Assembly (NCBI GenBank): GCA_032156805.1
Contig: JALDXQ010000029.1
Coordinates: 1-49,939 of the forward strand
Source: Gp6-AA40 sp032156805
GTDB taxonomy: Bacteria; Acidobacteriota; Vicinamibacteria; Vicinamibacterales; UBA2999
DNA: 49,939 nt
Direction: 5' to 3'
The notes under the pieces are model-generated. The model did no database searches and was not told the origin of the DNA. It was given only the letters and a program-made list of their open reading frames with translations. The translations under genes and the position numbers were made by a program. Of the stretch, positions 1 through 9,715 are shown in pieces (position 1 is the first letter of the stretch; the number at the start of each line of letters is the position of its first letter).

Positions 1-57
1 CCCGACCACGGCGTGTGAAGCGTGACGACGCGGTTCGTTTTTCAATCGGTGGTCGGG
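1..57. repeat. Long-loop inverted repeat at window edge
   Basis: Bases 1-9 (CCCGACCAC) are the exact reverse complement of bases 49-57 (GTGGTCGGG), separated by 39 bases. This could be a hairpin at the end of a gene lying to the left of the window or a protein-binding palindrome. There is no T-tract after it, so it is not a classical intrinsic terminator. Confidence 0.3.
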
Positions 58-115
58 CACGTTCCGTCTTGCCTCGACTCACGAATTGCGCCGTGTTTGT
101 CTGCGCCACCACTCG

Positions 116-511
116 ATGCTACTCGAAGGTCCGGAGGAGGTGACGGAGACCGTTCTGTCGCTCCTCAAGCCGCATCTCCGCACGCCCGTAGTCTGGACGT
201 GCTCACAATCGCTACCTGAACTCCCAGCGACCTCGTCCGGCGCACTCGTGTTGCGGGATGTGGCATCGTTACGTCAACAAGAACAAACGCGACTATTCAG
301 GTGGCTCAACGACCGACACGGTCACAAGCAAGTGGTATCTACGACCGCGCACCCGCTATTTGCTTCCGTCGCGGGCGGGCACTTTGACGAAGCGTTGTAT
401 TACCGTCTGAATGTCATACGACTGTCGGTCGCTCTGAAAGCGATGGCAGCGAACCCGAGGACCGCCATCGAGTCCTCGACGGGGGCCGTCTGGAACACTG
501 ACTTGCGGTGA
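116..511 (+). CDS. Short sigma-54-interaction-like (AAA+ fragment) protein
   Basis: A 131-residue protein that resembles a stripped central part of the NtrC-type AAA+ domain. It opens with LLEGPEE where a Walker A loop would be, continues with a Walker-B-like stretch (SGALVLRDVASL) and ends with FDEALYYRLNVIRL, which matches the FREDLYYRLNV signature of sigma-54 activators. The GKT nucleotide loop and the C-terminal DNA-binding helix-turn-helix are absent, so it probably does not drive sigma-54 transcription itself and may be a regulatory or vestigial relative. I chose the ATG at 116; an in-frame ATG at 86 would add ten residues unlike the family. No operon partner is visible. Confidence 0.6.
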   Translation: MLLEGPEEVTETVLSLLKPHLRTPVVWTCSQSLPELPATSSGALVLRDVASLRQQEQTRLFRWLNDRHGHKQVVSTTAHPLFASVAGGHFDEALYYRLNVIRLSVALKAMAANPRTAIESSTGAVWNTDLR

Positions 512-677
512 GAGCTACGCGAGCATGTGCGGTCTGAAACAGTGCCGGTTGACTTATCGGCGATACGCTTTCACCCAGCCTCGAATCGCGACCTCCGGCG
601 ATGCGGGCGTCTGCCGGGCGGGCTCCAACCCGGCTGAGAACGGTAGCCTGCGGAGCAGCGGAGTGTGAGCGTGTCCA

Positions 678-947
678 ATGACCGAGAAGAGGCTCAGCGG
701 CGTATCCACACCGAGCCGCATTCATTCCGCGCTCCGTGAGCTCATCAGAGCGATCGATCGTCGTGTCCCGCACCCGGAGCGGGCGGGTGAGATTCGCATT
801 GCCGGAGATGCGCAGATACTCCGACGCGAAGCAGTAGCACGGATCGAGGAGCTGCAGCGCGCCGGATCGAACGACAACCCGTACGACCAGGCTCTCGTCG
901 AGGCGATCATGACCGACGATGGCGCCCCGCCACGGATATACTCCTGA
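678..947 (+). CDS. Hypothetical small protein
   Basis: An 89-residue, charged, probably soluble protein with a long helical central part (REAVARIEELQRAG). I do not recognise the family. It ends five bases before the stop of the converging nhaA gene, so the two genes are tail to tail. Codon use has the high-GC third-position pattern of its neighbours, which supports coding, but a spurious ORF cannot be excluded. Confidence 0.4.
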   Translation: MTEKRLSGVSTPSRIHSALRELIRAIDRRVPHPERAGEIRIAGDAQILRREAVARIEELQRAGSNDNPYDQALVEAIMTDDGAPPRIYS

Positions 948-951
948 TGGG

Positions 952-2349
952 CTAGGGATGGGCGGGGGATTCGCGAGACACCCGAGGTGACGTGCCCAAC
1001 AGCGCCAGACCCGCCGCAGCAGACACGACTGATGCTGCGAAGATACCCACCTTGGCTTCGCCGATCAGCTCGGGTCTGAAGGCCAGATTGGCGATGAACA
1101 GCGCCATTGTGAAGCCGATACCGGCGAGCATCCCTCCGCCAGCCACCAGCCTCCACCCAAGGTCAGGCGGACGTCTCGCGATGCCCCAGCGCACGGCTAG
1201 CCAGCTGAACGCGAGGACACCAAGGGGCTTGCCGAGGACGAACCCGCCAAACACCGCTACCGCCACAGGGCTGTCCCACTGGCCTCCTGAGATCGGCATT
1301 CCTGCGTTCGCCAGCGCGAAAAGGGGCATGACGACGAATCCCACCCATGGGTGCAGTCCCAACTCCAGTCGTTCGAGAGGCGACAACGCTTCACGCGCGG
1401 CGATTTCGGCGACCTGCAGTGTGCGGCGGTCCGGTGTGATTCCACTGCCGCTGCGCAGTGACGGATGCGCAATGACCTGATCCAGGAGCGCATACAGACG
1501 ATCGTCGCTGACCCATCGGCGAGCCGGTGTCATCAGCCCGAGCACCACGCCGGTGACGGTCGCGTGGATACCCGAAGCGTCAATCGCGGCCCAGACCATT
1601 CCGCCGACGAGAAAATACAGCGGCACGCTGCGAATGCCGAGAGCGGACATGCCACGCACGAGGATGCAACCGCTCATCCCGAGCGCAAGCGGCCACCACG
1701 CGACGTGTTGGGTATAGCCAACGGCCACGACCAGGATGGCGCCGATGTCATCGGTGATGGCCAGGGACAGCATGAAGACGCGAAGGCTCGGCGGAATCCG
1801 CTGCCCCAGCAGCGCGAGGCAGCCGATGACGAACGCGGTGTCGGTCGCCATGACGGTGCCCCAGCCGGCTCCTCCCGGCTGACCTGATTGCAACATCAGA
1901 TAGACGGCCGCCGGTACGAGCATTCCGCCAACCGCCGCTGCAATGGATAAGGCGGCGACTCGCGGTTGGCCCAGCTCACCAAGCACAAGCTCGCGCTTCA
2001 GTTCGAGCGCGACGAGGAAGAAGAAGAGGGTCATCAATCCGTCGTTGATCCACTCCTTCACCGACCGCGCGACTTCATGCGAACCGATCTGAAGGCCGGC
2101 GTGCGTCTCCCACAGCGTCAGATATGCATCAGCCCACCGAGAGTTCGAAAGGAGCAGGGCCACGAGTGTCGATGCCAGCAAGACGGCCCCCGCGGCCGTC
2201 TCGATGCGCAGGAAACGTGAGAACGGTCGCGTCAGGCGCTCGACCAGCGCTCTCGGCAGCCGGGCGGGTATGTCGTCGGACGCGTAATTCAAGTCAGGAC
2301 GCCGACGATCAGCAGCATATGGTTCTCGACACGGCACCACTACCGACAT
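952..2349 (-). CDS. nhaA: Na+/H+ antiporter NhaA
   Basis: An inner-membrane sodium/proton antiporter that exports Na+ in exchange for protons. The sequence shows many hydrophobic segments and the two hallmark acidic motifs: ATDTAFVIGCLALLG, holding the first essential aspartate, and ITDDIGAILVVAVGY, the double-aspartate ion site in the unwound helix. The start was placed at the ATG at 2349 (465 residues). The frame stays open to 2475, but that extension is arginine-rich, non-homologous and would overlap the divergent nfeD leader. The protein carries about 40 more N-terminal residues than E. coli NhaA (388 residues). It is transcribed away from nfeD, with a shared 190-base intergenic region. 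Confidence 0.93.
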   Translation of the reverse strand: MSVVVPCREPYAADRRRPDLNYASDDIPARLPRALVERLTRPFSRFLRIETAAGAVLLASTLVALLLSNSRWADAYLTLWETHAGLQIGSHEVARSVKEWINDGLMTLFFFLVALELKRELVLGELGQPRVAALSIAAAVGGMLVPAAVYLMLQSGQPGGAGWGTVMATDTAFVIGCLALLGQRIPPSLRVFMLSLAITDDIGAILVVAVGYTQHVAWWPLALGMSGCILVRGMSALGIRSVPLYFLVGGMVWAAIDASGIHATVTGVVLGLMTPARRWVSDDRLYALLDQVIAHPSLRSGSGITPDRRTLQVAEIAAREALSPLERLELGLHPWVGFVVMPLFALANAGMPISGGQWDSPVAVAVFGGFVLGKPLGVLAFSWLAVRWGIARRPPDLGWRLVAGGGMLAGIGFTMALFIANLAFRPELIGEAKVGIFAASVVSAAAGLALLGTSPRVSRESPAHP

Positions 2350-2540
2350 CGCAGACTGTAGCGACGCGATCTGCAATCCGCTGTTCTCGATCGCACAGCG
2401 CGGTATGAAAGGCGCCCTGCCGCCACCGGATTCGCGGTCACAGTGATGTGCCTGTGCGGAACGGCACAGACACACGGTGGCCAGGCGGAGGAGTATTCGA
2501 TTGTACGCCGCGAGAACGTAGTCCCGGCGAACGAGTCTCC

Positions 2541-3929
2541 ATGCCCTCCATCTTTGTCGTCACTGTGTCGGCGGCGCTCGCGGTCCCGTGGCGGGCGATC
2601 GCCGCGTGTGTGTTGCTGCTCACGGGGCTCGCGAGCGGGGGGTCTTCGGCGCAGACGTCGCGCCCGTTGGTCTATGTCGTGCCGATCGAGGGCGTGATTG
2701 ATCTGGGCCTCGCCCCGTTCCTGGCGCGGACCATCCGCGACGCCGAGCAGGCGGGCGCTGCGGCCGTGTTGCTCGACATCAACACCTTCGGAGGACGAGT
2801 CGACGCGGCGATCGTGATGCGCGACGCCCTTCTTCAGGCGCGCATACGGACGATCGCCTTCATCAACCCGCGCGCCATTTCCGCTGGCGCACTCCTTGCG
2901 CTCGCAACCGAGACGATCGTGATGACGACGGGCGGCACGATCGGTGCGGCCATGCCGGTGATCAGTGGCGGCGCCAAGCCGCAAGCCGCAGACGAGAAGT
3001 CCGTGTCCTACCTGCGAAAGGAATACGCGGCGACGGCCGAGCGCCGCGGTCGCCCGGCCGAGTTCGCGGAAGCCATGGTCGATGTCGACGTCGAGATCCC
3101 GGGCATTGTGGAGAAGGGTAAGCTCCTGACACTCACCACGTCCGAAGCGACCGCCCACGACGTCGTGGAGTTCAACGCCGACACGTTGGAAGCCGCGCTC
3201 GTCGTGGTCGGCTTGGGCGATGCCGACGTGCGGCGCACATCGCAGACGTGGGCGGAGACCCTCGTGAGATTCCTGACGAATCCGACGGTGGCCTCGCTGC
3301 TCATGACAATCGGACTCCTCGGAATCCTCGTCGAATTGCGAACCCCGGGCTTCGGCCTCCCAGGCGTGGTTGGCCTGTTGTCGTTCGCCTTGTTGTTCTG
3401 GGGCCATTGGCTCGTCCAGCTCACGGGATGGGAAGAACTGCTGCTGGTCGGGGCGGGGACGCTCCTGATCGCAGCCGAGGTGTTCGTGATTCCCGGCTTC
3501 GGAGTTGTGGGCATCGTCGGGGTTGTCGCTCTCGTGGCGGGGCTCAGCATGACGCTCGTGGGAGCGGGCGCGACGTCCGCGATGGTCATTGGGGCACTTG
3601 GGCGCGTGGCGATCTCGGTGCTGCTCGCCATCGGCGGCGGGCTCGTATTGATGCGCGCACTGCCGCACCTCCCGTACGGCCGCCGTTTCGTGCTCAACGA
3701 GAACATGAACGGCGATCTTGGATACGCCACGGCGCCGGAGACCGATCGTTCGTGGCTGGGTCGGACGGGAACCGCCGTGTCGCCGCTGCGGCCGGCGGGC
3801 ATCGCCGAGATCGCGGGGACGCGCCTCGACGTCGTGTCGGACGGCGGGTTCATCGAAGCACTGGCAGACATTGAAGTGACGCGGGTGGATGGGAACCGGA
3901 TTGTCGTCCGGCAGCGCCACGCCGCGTGA
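2541..3929 (+). CDS. nfeD: NfeD family membrane serine protease (ClpP class)
   Basis: A long-form NfeD protein of 462 residues. After an N-terminal signal or anchor (about residues 1-38) comes a ClpP/SppA-like protease domain (about 42-260) with the nucleophile motif INPRAISAGALLAL (serine near 114) and a nearby GGTIGAAMPV oxyanion region; a lysine at 153 or 160 could complete a Ser-Lys dyad. Three to four membrane segments follow (about 250-390) and then a C-terminal OB-fold-like domain beginning near LGRTGTAVSPLRPAG. Family members cleave membrane-associated substrates and are encoded with flotillin/stomatin partners; here floA follows after 19 bases, fitting that pairing. The ATG at 2541 is preferred over the upstream in-frame start at 2448. 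Confidence 0.88.
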   Translation: MPSIFVVTVSAALAVPWRAIAACVLLLTGLASGGSSAQTSRPLVYVVPIEGVIDLGLAPFLARTIRDAEQAGAAAVLLDINTFGGRVDAAIVMRDALLQARIRTIAFINPRAISAGALLALATETIVMTTGGTIGAAMPVISGGAKPQAADEKSVSYLRKEYAATAERRGRPAEFAEAMVDVDVEIPGIVEKGKLLTLTTSEATAHDVVEFNADTLEAALVVVGLGDADVRRTSQTWAETLVRFLTNPTVASLLMTIGLLGILVELRTPGFGLPGVVGLLSFALLFWGHWLVQLTGWEELLLVGAGTLLIAAEVFVIPGFGVVGIVGVVALVAGLSMTLVGAGATSAMVIGALGRVAISVLLAIGGGLVLMRALPHLPYGRRFVLNENMNGDLGYATAPETDRSWLGRTGTAVSPLRPAGIAEIAGTRLDVVSDGGFIEALADIEVTRVDGNRIVVRQRHAA

Positions 3930-3948
3930 CATCCGAGAGGGGAACACC

Positions 3949-4932
3949 ATGAGTGGGCTAGAAACCGGCGCGTTCGGCGCAATGGGCTTGTTGATGGTCG
4001 CGGTCGCGGCGCTCAGCTTTGGACTGTATTTCGTTCCGGTGCCGCTCTGGATCGCCGCGTGGTCGTCGGGGGCGTATGTCGGGCTCTTCACGCTCGTCGG
4101 CATGCGGCTCCGGCGCGTCCCGCCGGCCACCATCGTGAACGCCCATATCAGTGCGGTGAAAGCCGGACTGCAGGGAGTCTCGATCAACGAGCTCGAAGCG
4201 CACTACCTCGCCGGAGGGAATGTCGTTCGGGTCGTGAATGCGCTCATCTCTGCCGACAAGGCCAACATCGCGATGCCGTTCCGGCGAGCCGCGGCCATCG
4301 ACCTCGCAGGGCGCGACGTGCTCGAAGCCGTGAAGATGTCAGTGATTCCCAAGGTCATCGAAACGGCATCGATCGCGGCGGTCGCGAAGGACGGGATTCA
4401 ACTCGTCGCCGTCTCACGTGTCACCGTCCGGACCAATCTCGATCGGCTGGTCGGCGGCGCCGGCGAGGAAACCATCATCGCTCGTGTGGGCGAGGGCATG
4501 GTGAGTACCATCGGGTCTGCCACCACGCACAAGGACGTCCTCGAAAACCCGAATCACATCTCGAAGAACATCCTGGCCCGCGGCCTCGATGCCGGGACGG
4601 CGTACGAGATCCTCTCCATCGACATTGCCGATGTGAATGTTGGCGAGAACATCGGCGCCAAGCTGCAGATCGACCAGGCGAATGCAGACAAGCAGATCGC
4701 GCAGGCAAAGGCGGAAGAGCGCCGGGCGATGGCGGTCGCGCTCGAGCAGGAAATGCGTGCGCGCGTGGTCGAGGCGGAGGCCGAAGTGCCCCGCGCCATG
4801 GCCGCGGCATTCATGCAAGGCAACCTCGGCATCATGGACTACTACCGGATGAAGAACATCCAGGCTGACTCCTCAATGCGCGAAGCGATCGCAGCTCCCG
4901 ACAACGGCGGGCCAGCAGGTCTACGGCAGTGA
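3949..4932 (+). CDS. floA: Flotillin-like protein FloA
   Basis: A 327-residue SPFH-related protein (UPF0365 family) that scaffolds ordered membrane microdomains. It has an N-terminal hydrophobic hairpin (about residues 8-50), then the conserved block with MRLRRVPPATIVNAHISAVK, NALISADKANI and HKDVLENPNHISKNIL, and a C-terminal alanine/glutamate-rich coiled coil (about 235-305) that drives oligomerisation. The ATG at 3949 follows a strong purine-rich ribosome site (GAGAGGGGAA). It lies 19 bases after nfeD, the classic NfeD-FloA operon. The length matches the family (about 330). Confidence 0.94.
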   Translation: MSGLETGAFGAMGLLMVAVAALSFGLYFVPVPLWIAAWSSGAYVGLFTLVGMRLRRVPPATIVNAHISAVKAGLQGVSINELEAHYLAGGNVVRVVNALISADKANIAMPFRRAAAIDLAGRDVLEAVKMSVIPKVIETASIAAVAKDGIQLVAVSRVTVRTNLDRLVGGAGEETIIARVGEGMVSTIGSATTHKDVLENPNHISKNILARGLDAGTAYEILSIDIADVNVGENIGAKLQIDQANADKQIAQAKAEERRAMAVALEQEMRARVVEAEAEVPRAMAAAFMQGNLGIMDYYRMKNIQADSSMREAIAAPDNGGPAGLRQ

Positions 4933-5141
4933 AGGGGAACGCCGACGACAAAGTGACGAAGGAGTTGGCCATTCTTCCGGGCCGCCAGGCGCGGTCGTCA
5001 AAAGAGTCAGCCTCGTTTGAGGCTCGCAAGCGAAGTCTGAAGCCTGCAGACAGTGGCGAAATAGCGCAATGGCTCAGGCGGCCCCGCAATCTGCGCCACG
5101 CCATGGTCGTGGCGACGATTCTGGGTCCGCCCTCGCACTGA
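4929..5141 (+). CDS. Possible small protein coupled to floA
   Basis: A 70-residue frame starting at a GTG that overlaps the floA stop (GTGA), which would allow translational coupling. The N-terminal half is polar and low in complexity; the C-terminal part (WLRRPRNLRHAMVVATILGPP) resembles short tails seen on small adaptor-like proteins that end in an ILGPP box. I do not know its function. The weak start and small size keep confidence low. Confidence 0.35.
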   Translation: MKGNADDKVTKELAILPGRQARSSKESASFEARKRSLKPADSGEIAQWLRRPRNLRHAMVVATILGPPSH

Positions 5142-5234
5142 TTTTCCGAGCTCATGGTTACGTGCCTGAGCATCTCGAAATCACGAGAGCGGTGACAGCC
5201 GTGGTTGCATCACTCCCGGGTTCGTATTAAGATG

Positions 5235-5249
5235 CGACCAGATTGGTCG
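5235..5249. promoter_or_regulatory. Palindromic operator upstream of the SUF operon
   Basis: CGACCA-GAT-TGGTCG is a perfect 6-bp inverted repeat, 16 bases before the start codon of the Rrf2 regulator. The wider GACC...GGTC dyad flanked by AT-rich ends resembles known IscR/Rrf2 operators. A TATATC element directly after it (5250-5255) could be the -10 box, so binding would occlude the promoter. Autoregulation and iron-sulfur feedback are inferred. Confidence 0.65.
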
Positions 5250-5265
5250 TATATCTGAGACGATA

Positions 5266-5736
5266 ATGCTAAGGCTTTCTAAAAGAACGGATTACGCCTT
5301 GATGGCGATGAAGCATCTCGCCTCCGACCCGGAGCGTCGCGCGGCCACTGCCAGGGAGATCGCCGAAGGCTATGACATTCCAATCGACCTGATGGCCAAG
5401 GTGCTGACGCGGCTCGTACGGTCGGGCTTGCTCGTCTCGCATCAAGGCTCGCACGGCGGTTACGAGCTCGCGCAGTCTCCGGCGGCGACCTCGGTGGCTG
5501 CGGTCCTCGAAGCCATCGATGGCCCGTTGACGATGACCGCCTGCGCGCACGGCGACCACGAGTGCGACCAGTTCTCGAAGTGCATTGTCCGCGACCCGTT
5601 AGGTCGGCTCCGTGATCGGATCGCGGCGGTCCTGGCCGAGTGCAGCATTTTGGAAATCGTTGCCGACCCCGAGCCGTCGGCCCCACCTGTCAGGGTGACG
5701 TCGTTGCCGGTCATGCGCCGCGTGTCGGCGTTGTAG
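5266..5736 (+). CDS. Rrf2/IscR-type SUF operon regulator
   Basis: A 156-residue Rrf2-family transcription factor. It begins LSKRTDYALMAMKHLA, the typical winged helix-turn-helix start, and carries the recognition region around residues 27-60 followed by the SHGGYELA wing. Three cysteines at residues 93, 100 and 106 (CAHGDHEC then CDQFSKC) lie where IscR-like proteins ligate a [2Fe-2S] cluster, so DNA binding probably responds to cluster status. It is the first gene of the SUF operon, 16 bases ahead of the IscA-like gene, and sits just downstream of the palindrome at 5235-5249. Confidence 0.9.
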   Translation: MLRLSKRTDYALMAMKHLASDPERRAATAREIAEGYDIPIDLMAKVLTRLVRSGLLVSHQGSHGGYELAQSPAATSVAAVLEAIDGPLTMTACAHGDHECDQFSKCIVRDPLGRLRDRIAAVLAECSILEIVADPEPSAPPVRVTSLPVMRRVSAL

Positions 5737-5752
5737 GCCGCATAGGGGAAGC

Positions 5753-6126
5753 ATGATTGAGATTCAAGAAAGCGCCGCTCGACAGATTCGAAAACTACTC
5801 GCCAAGCAGCACATGGAGGAGGGTGGTCTCCGGATCGGGCTGAAGGCCGGCGGCTGCTCCGGCTTCGAGTACGTGTTTGCCTGGGAGCAGACGCCCCGCG
5901 AGGGCGATCACGTGTTTGAAGGCCCTGAAGGCGCCAGGGTCTTCGTCGATCCGCGGAGCTTCCGGCTGTTGGACGGCACGGTGCTCGGCTACGACACGAG
6001 CCTGATCAGCCGAGGCTTTCTCTTCGAGAACCCGCACGCCAAGAGCACGTGTGGCTGCGGCATCTCGTTCAGTGTCGTGGACGCTCACCCTGCCAGCCCT
6101 GACGGGCTCGCTGGAGAGGACCACCG

Positions 6127-6130
<4 letters not shown>
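5753..6130 (+). CDS. HesB/IscA/SufA-type iron-sulfur carrier
   Basis: A 125-residue A-type carrier that receives Fe-S clusters from the SufBCD scaffold and passes them to apoproteins. The three ligand cysteines are present: residue 35 in GGCSGFEY and residues 100 and 102 in TCGCG. The length exceeds that of E. coli IscA by a loose C-terminal tail after residue 112. Its stop overlaps the sufB start (ATGA at 6127), indicating translational coupling. Confidence 0.93.
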
Positions 6131-7572
<1,442 letters not shown>

Positions 7573-7578
7573 GCCATC

Positions 7579-8358
7579 ATGACCATGCTGACTATCCACA
7601 ACCTCCATGTCAGGGTCGGCGGCAAGCCGATCCTTCGAGGCATTGACCTCTCCGTCAACGCAGGGGAAGTGCACGCCATCATGGGACCGAACGGCTCGGG
7701 CAAGAGCACACTCGCGCGCGTGCTGTCCGGTCATCCCGACTACCAGGTGACCGAGGGCGAGGTGGCGTACGAGGGTCGCGATCTCCTCGCGATGGATCCG
7801 GAAGCGCGCGCCCGCGAAGGCGTGTTCATGGCGTTCCAGTACCCGGTCGAGATTCCGGGCGTGAACAATGCGTACTTCCTGAAAGCGGCCCTGAACGCGA
7901 TCCGCAAGCACCGGGGTCAGGAGGAGCTCGATGCCATCGAGTTCATGGCGCTGATGCGCGAGAAGGCGACGTTGCTCGAGATCGATCCGAGCATGCTCAC
8001 GCGTTCCGTCAACGAAGGCTTCTCGGGCGGCGAGAAAAAGCGCAACGAGATCTTTCAGATGGCGGTGCTCGAGCCGAAGCTGGCGATCCTCGACGAAACC
8101 GATTCCGGCCTGGACATCGACGCGCTCAAGCTCGTGGCAAACGGCGTCAACGCGATGCGGAGCCCGGAGCGCGCCATCATCGTCGTCACCCACTATCAGC
8201 GGCTGCTCGATTACATCGTCCCCGATGTCGTGCACGTGTTGTCGGGCGGGCGCATCGTGAAGTCTGGCGACCGGGCGCTCGCGCTCGAGCTCGAAGACAA
8301 GGGATACGGCTGGCTCGAGCCAGAGGCGGCGGCCGCCGCCCCGGCCACGAAAGCGTAA
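7579..8358 (+). CDS. sufC: Fe-S cluster assembly ATPase SufC
   Basis: A 259-residue ABC-type ATPase that powers the SufBCD scaffold. Visible motifs are Walker A GPNGSGKST (residues 36-44), the SufC-specific signature FSGGEKKRNEI and Walker B LAILDETDSGLD, followed by the H-loop VVTHYQRLLDY. No transmembrane partner is needed; it binds SufB and SufD. The alanine-rich C-terminal tail (after residue 247) is an addition relative to E. coli SufC. Confidence 0.97.
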   Translation: MTMLTIHNLHVRVGGKPILRGIDLSVNAGEVHAIMGPNGSGKSTLARVLSGHPDYQVTEGEVAYEGRDLLAMDPEARAREGVFMAFQYPVEIPGVNNAYFLKAALNAIRKHRGQEELDAIEFMALMREKATLLEIDPSMLTRSVNEGFSGGEKKRNEIFQMAVLEPKLAILDETDSGLDIDALKLVANGVNAMRSPERAIIVVTHYQRLLDYIVPDVVHVLSGGRIVKSGDRALALELEDKGYGWLEPEAAAAAPATKA

Positions 8359-8368
8359 GGGCATCTGC

Positions 8369-9715
8369 ATGACACGCCTCGTCCAATCCACTCCGCAGAT
8401 CGACGCCTATCTGGCCGATTGCGATCGTCTTGCGTCCGCCGGTTCGGCGACGGAGCCGTCATGGCTGCGGAATCTGCGCCGGAAGGGGATCGAGCACTTC
8501 GCGGACGCCGGATTTCCTACGACGCGCGATGAGGAATGGAAGTTCACCAGCGTCGCGTCGATCTCCGACCGGCATTTTGCGCCTGCGCACGATGGTCGGA
8601 GCGGCCTCGCTGCGGATCTGGTGGAGCGCTGGGCCGGCGCACTCGGCGGCTACCGGCTCGTGGTGGTGAATGGCGAGTATGCGCCACAGTTGTCCGTCGG
8701 CGCGTTGCCTGCCGGAGTGCATGTGGGCAGTCTGCGGTCTATCCTGGCCACGAACCCGGCGGCCGTGGAGCCGTATCTCGGCCGGTTTGCTCCCTCTGAT
8801 CGGCACGCGTTCACGGCGCTGAACACGGGTTTCCTGCAGGACGGCGCGTTCGTGTGGATCCCGCCGGGCACGATCATCGAACCGCCCATTTCGCTGCTGT
8901 TCGTGTCGGTATCGCCCGAGACCGCCAGCGTGTTGCACCCGCGCGTGCTGATCCTCGCTGGCGACCACAGTCAGGCAAGGATTGTCGAAGGTTACGTCGG
9001 TCCGCCGGGACAGGAGTACTTCACGAACGCGGTTACGGAGGTCGTGGTCGGGTCGGGTGCGGTGATCGACCATTACAAGGTGCAACGCGAGAGCCAGCGT
9101 GCCTTTCACATCGCCAGCATGTACATGCACGGCACTCGAGACAGCACCTTTTCGTCACACTCGATCGCGTTCGGCGGCGCGCTCGTCCGGAACGAAGTCA
9201 CCGCAGTACTCGAAGGCGAGGGCGGCGACTGCACCCTGAACGGTCTGTATCTCGTGGACGGCCGGCGGCTGATCGACAATCACACGACGATCGACCATGC
9301 CAAGCCGCACTGCGGCAGCCACGAAACGTACAAAGGGATCCTCAGCGGGCACGCGCGTGCCGTCTTCAACGGCAAAATCATCGTACGGCCCGACGCGCAG
9401 AAGACCGACGCCAAGCAGACGAACAAGGCCCTGCTGCTCTCCGACGATGCGCGGATCAATACGAAGCCGCAACTCGAGATCTTTGCCAACGACGTGAAGT
9501 GCACGCACGGTGCCGCAGTGGGTCAGCTCGACGAGGACGCGATCTTTTATCTGCGGACGCGGGGCCTCGACCGGCAGCAGGCGCGAGACATGCTGATCCA
9601 CGCGTTCGCGGGTGACGTGCTCAACCGGATCCGGATCGACGAGCTGAGGAAGTCGCTCGACGAGCACCTGCTCTCCGAGCTAGCCGCGGCCGAGGGGACG
9701 GCACACCAGCAATGA
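8369..9715 (+). CDS. sufD: Fe-S cluster assembly protein SufD
   Basis: A 448-residue partner of SufB. The N-terminal helical part contains the family signature FPTTRDEEWKFT, and the C-terminal beta-helix region holds NDVKCTHGAAVGQLDEDA, with the histidine that lines the cluster-forming interface, and FYLRTRGLDRQQARDMLIHAF. The start lies ten bases after sufC. Its stop overlaps the sufS start (ATGA at 9712), so the two are translationally coupled. Confidence 0.96.
   Translation: MTRLVQSTPQIDAYLADCDRLASAGSATEPSWLRNLRRKGIEHFADAGFPTTRDEEWKFTSVASISDRHFAPAHDGRSGLAADLVERWAGALGGYRLVVVNGEYAPQLSVGALPAGVHVGSLRSILATNPAAVEPYLGRFAPSDRHAFTALNTGFLQDGAFVWIPPGTIIEPPISLLFVSVSPETASVLHPRVLILAGDHSQARIVEGYVGPPGQEYFTNAVTEVVVGSGAVIDHYKVQRESQRAFHIASMYMHGTRDSTFSSHSIAFGGALVRNEVTAVLEGEGGDCTLNGLYLVDGRRLIDNHTTIDHAKPHCGSHETYKGILSGHARAVFNGKIIVRPDAQKTDAKQTNKALLLSDDARINTKPQLEIFANDVKCTHGAAVGQLDEDAIFYLRTRGLDRQQARDMLIHAFAGDVLNRIRIDELRKSLDEHLLSELAAAEGTAHQQ

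Noticed and set aside
952..2475. Extended 507-residue NhaA start
   Set aside because: The first 42 residues have no similarity to NhaA and overlap the opposite leader; the ATG at 2349 fits better.
2340..4187. A 615-residue minus-strand frame antisense to nfeD and floA
   Set aside because: Arginine, histidine and aspartate rich translation typical of the complement of GC-rich coding DNA; the plus strand has two clear families.
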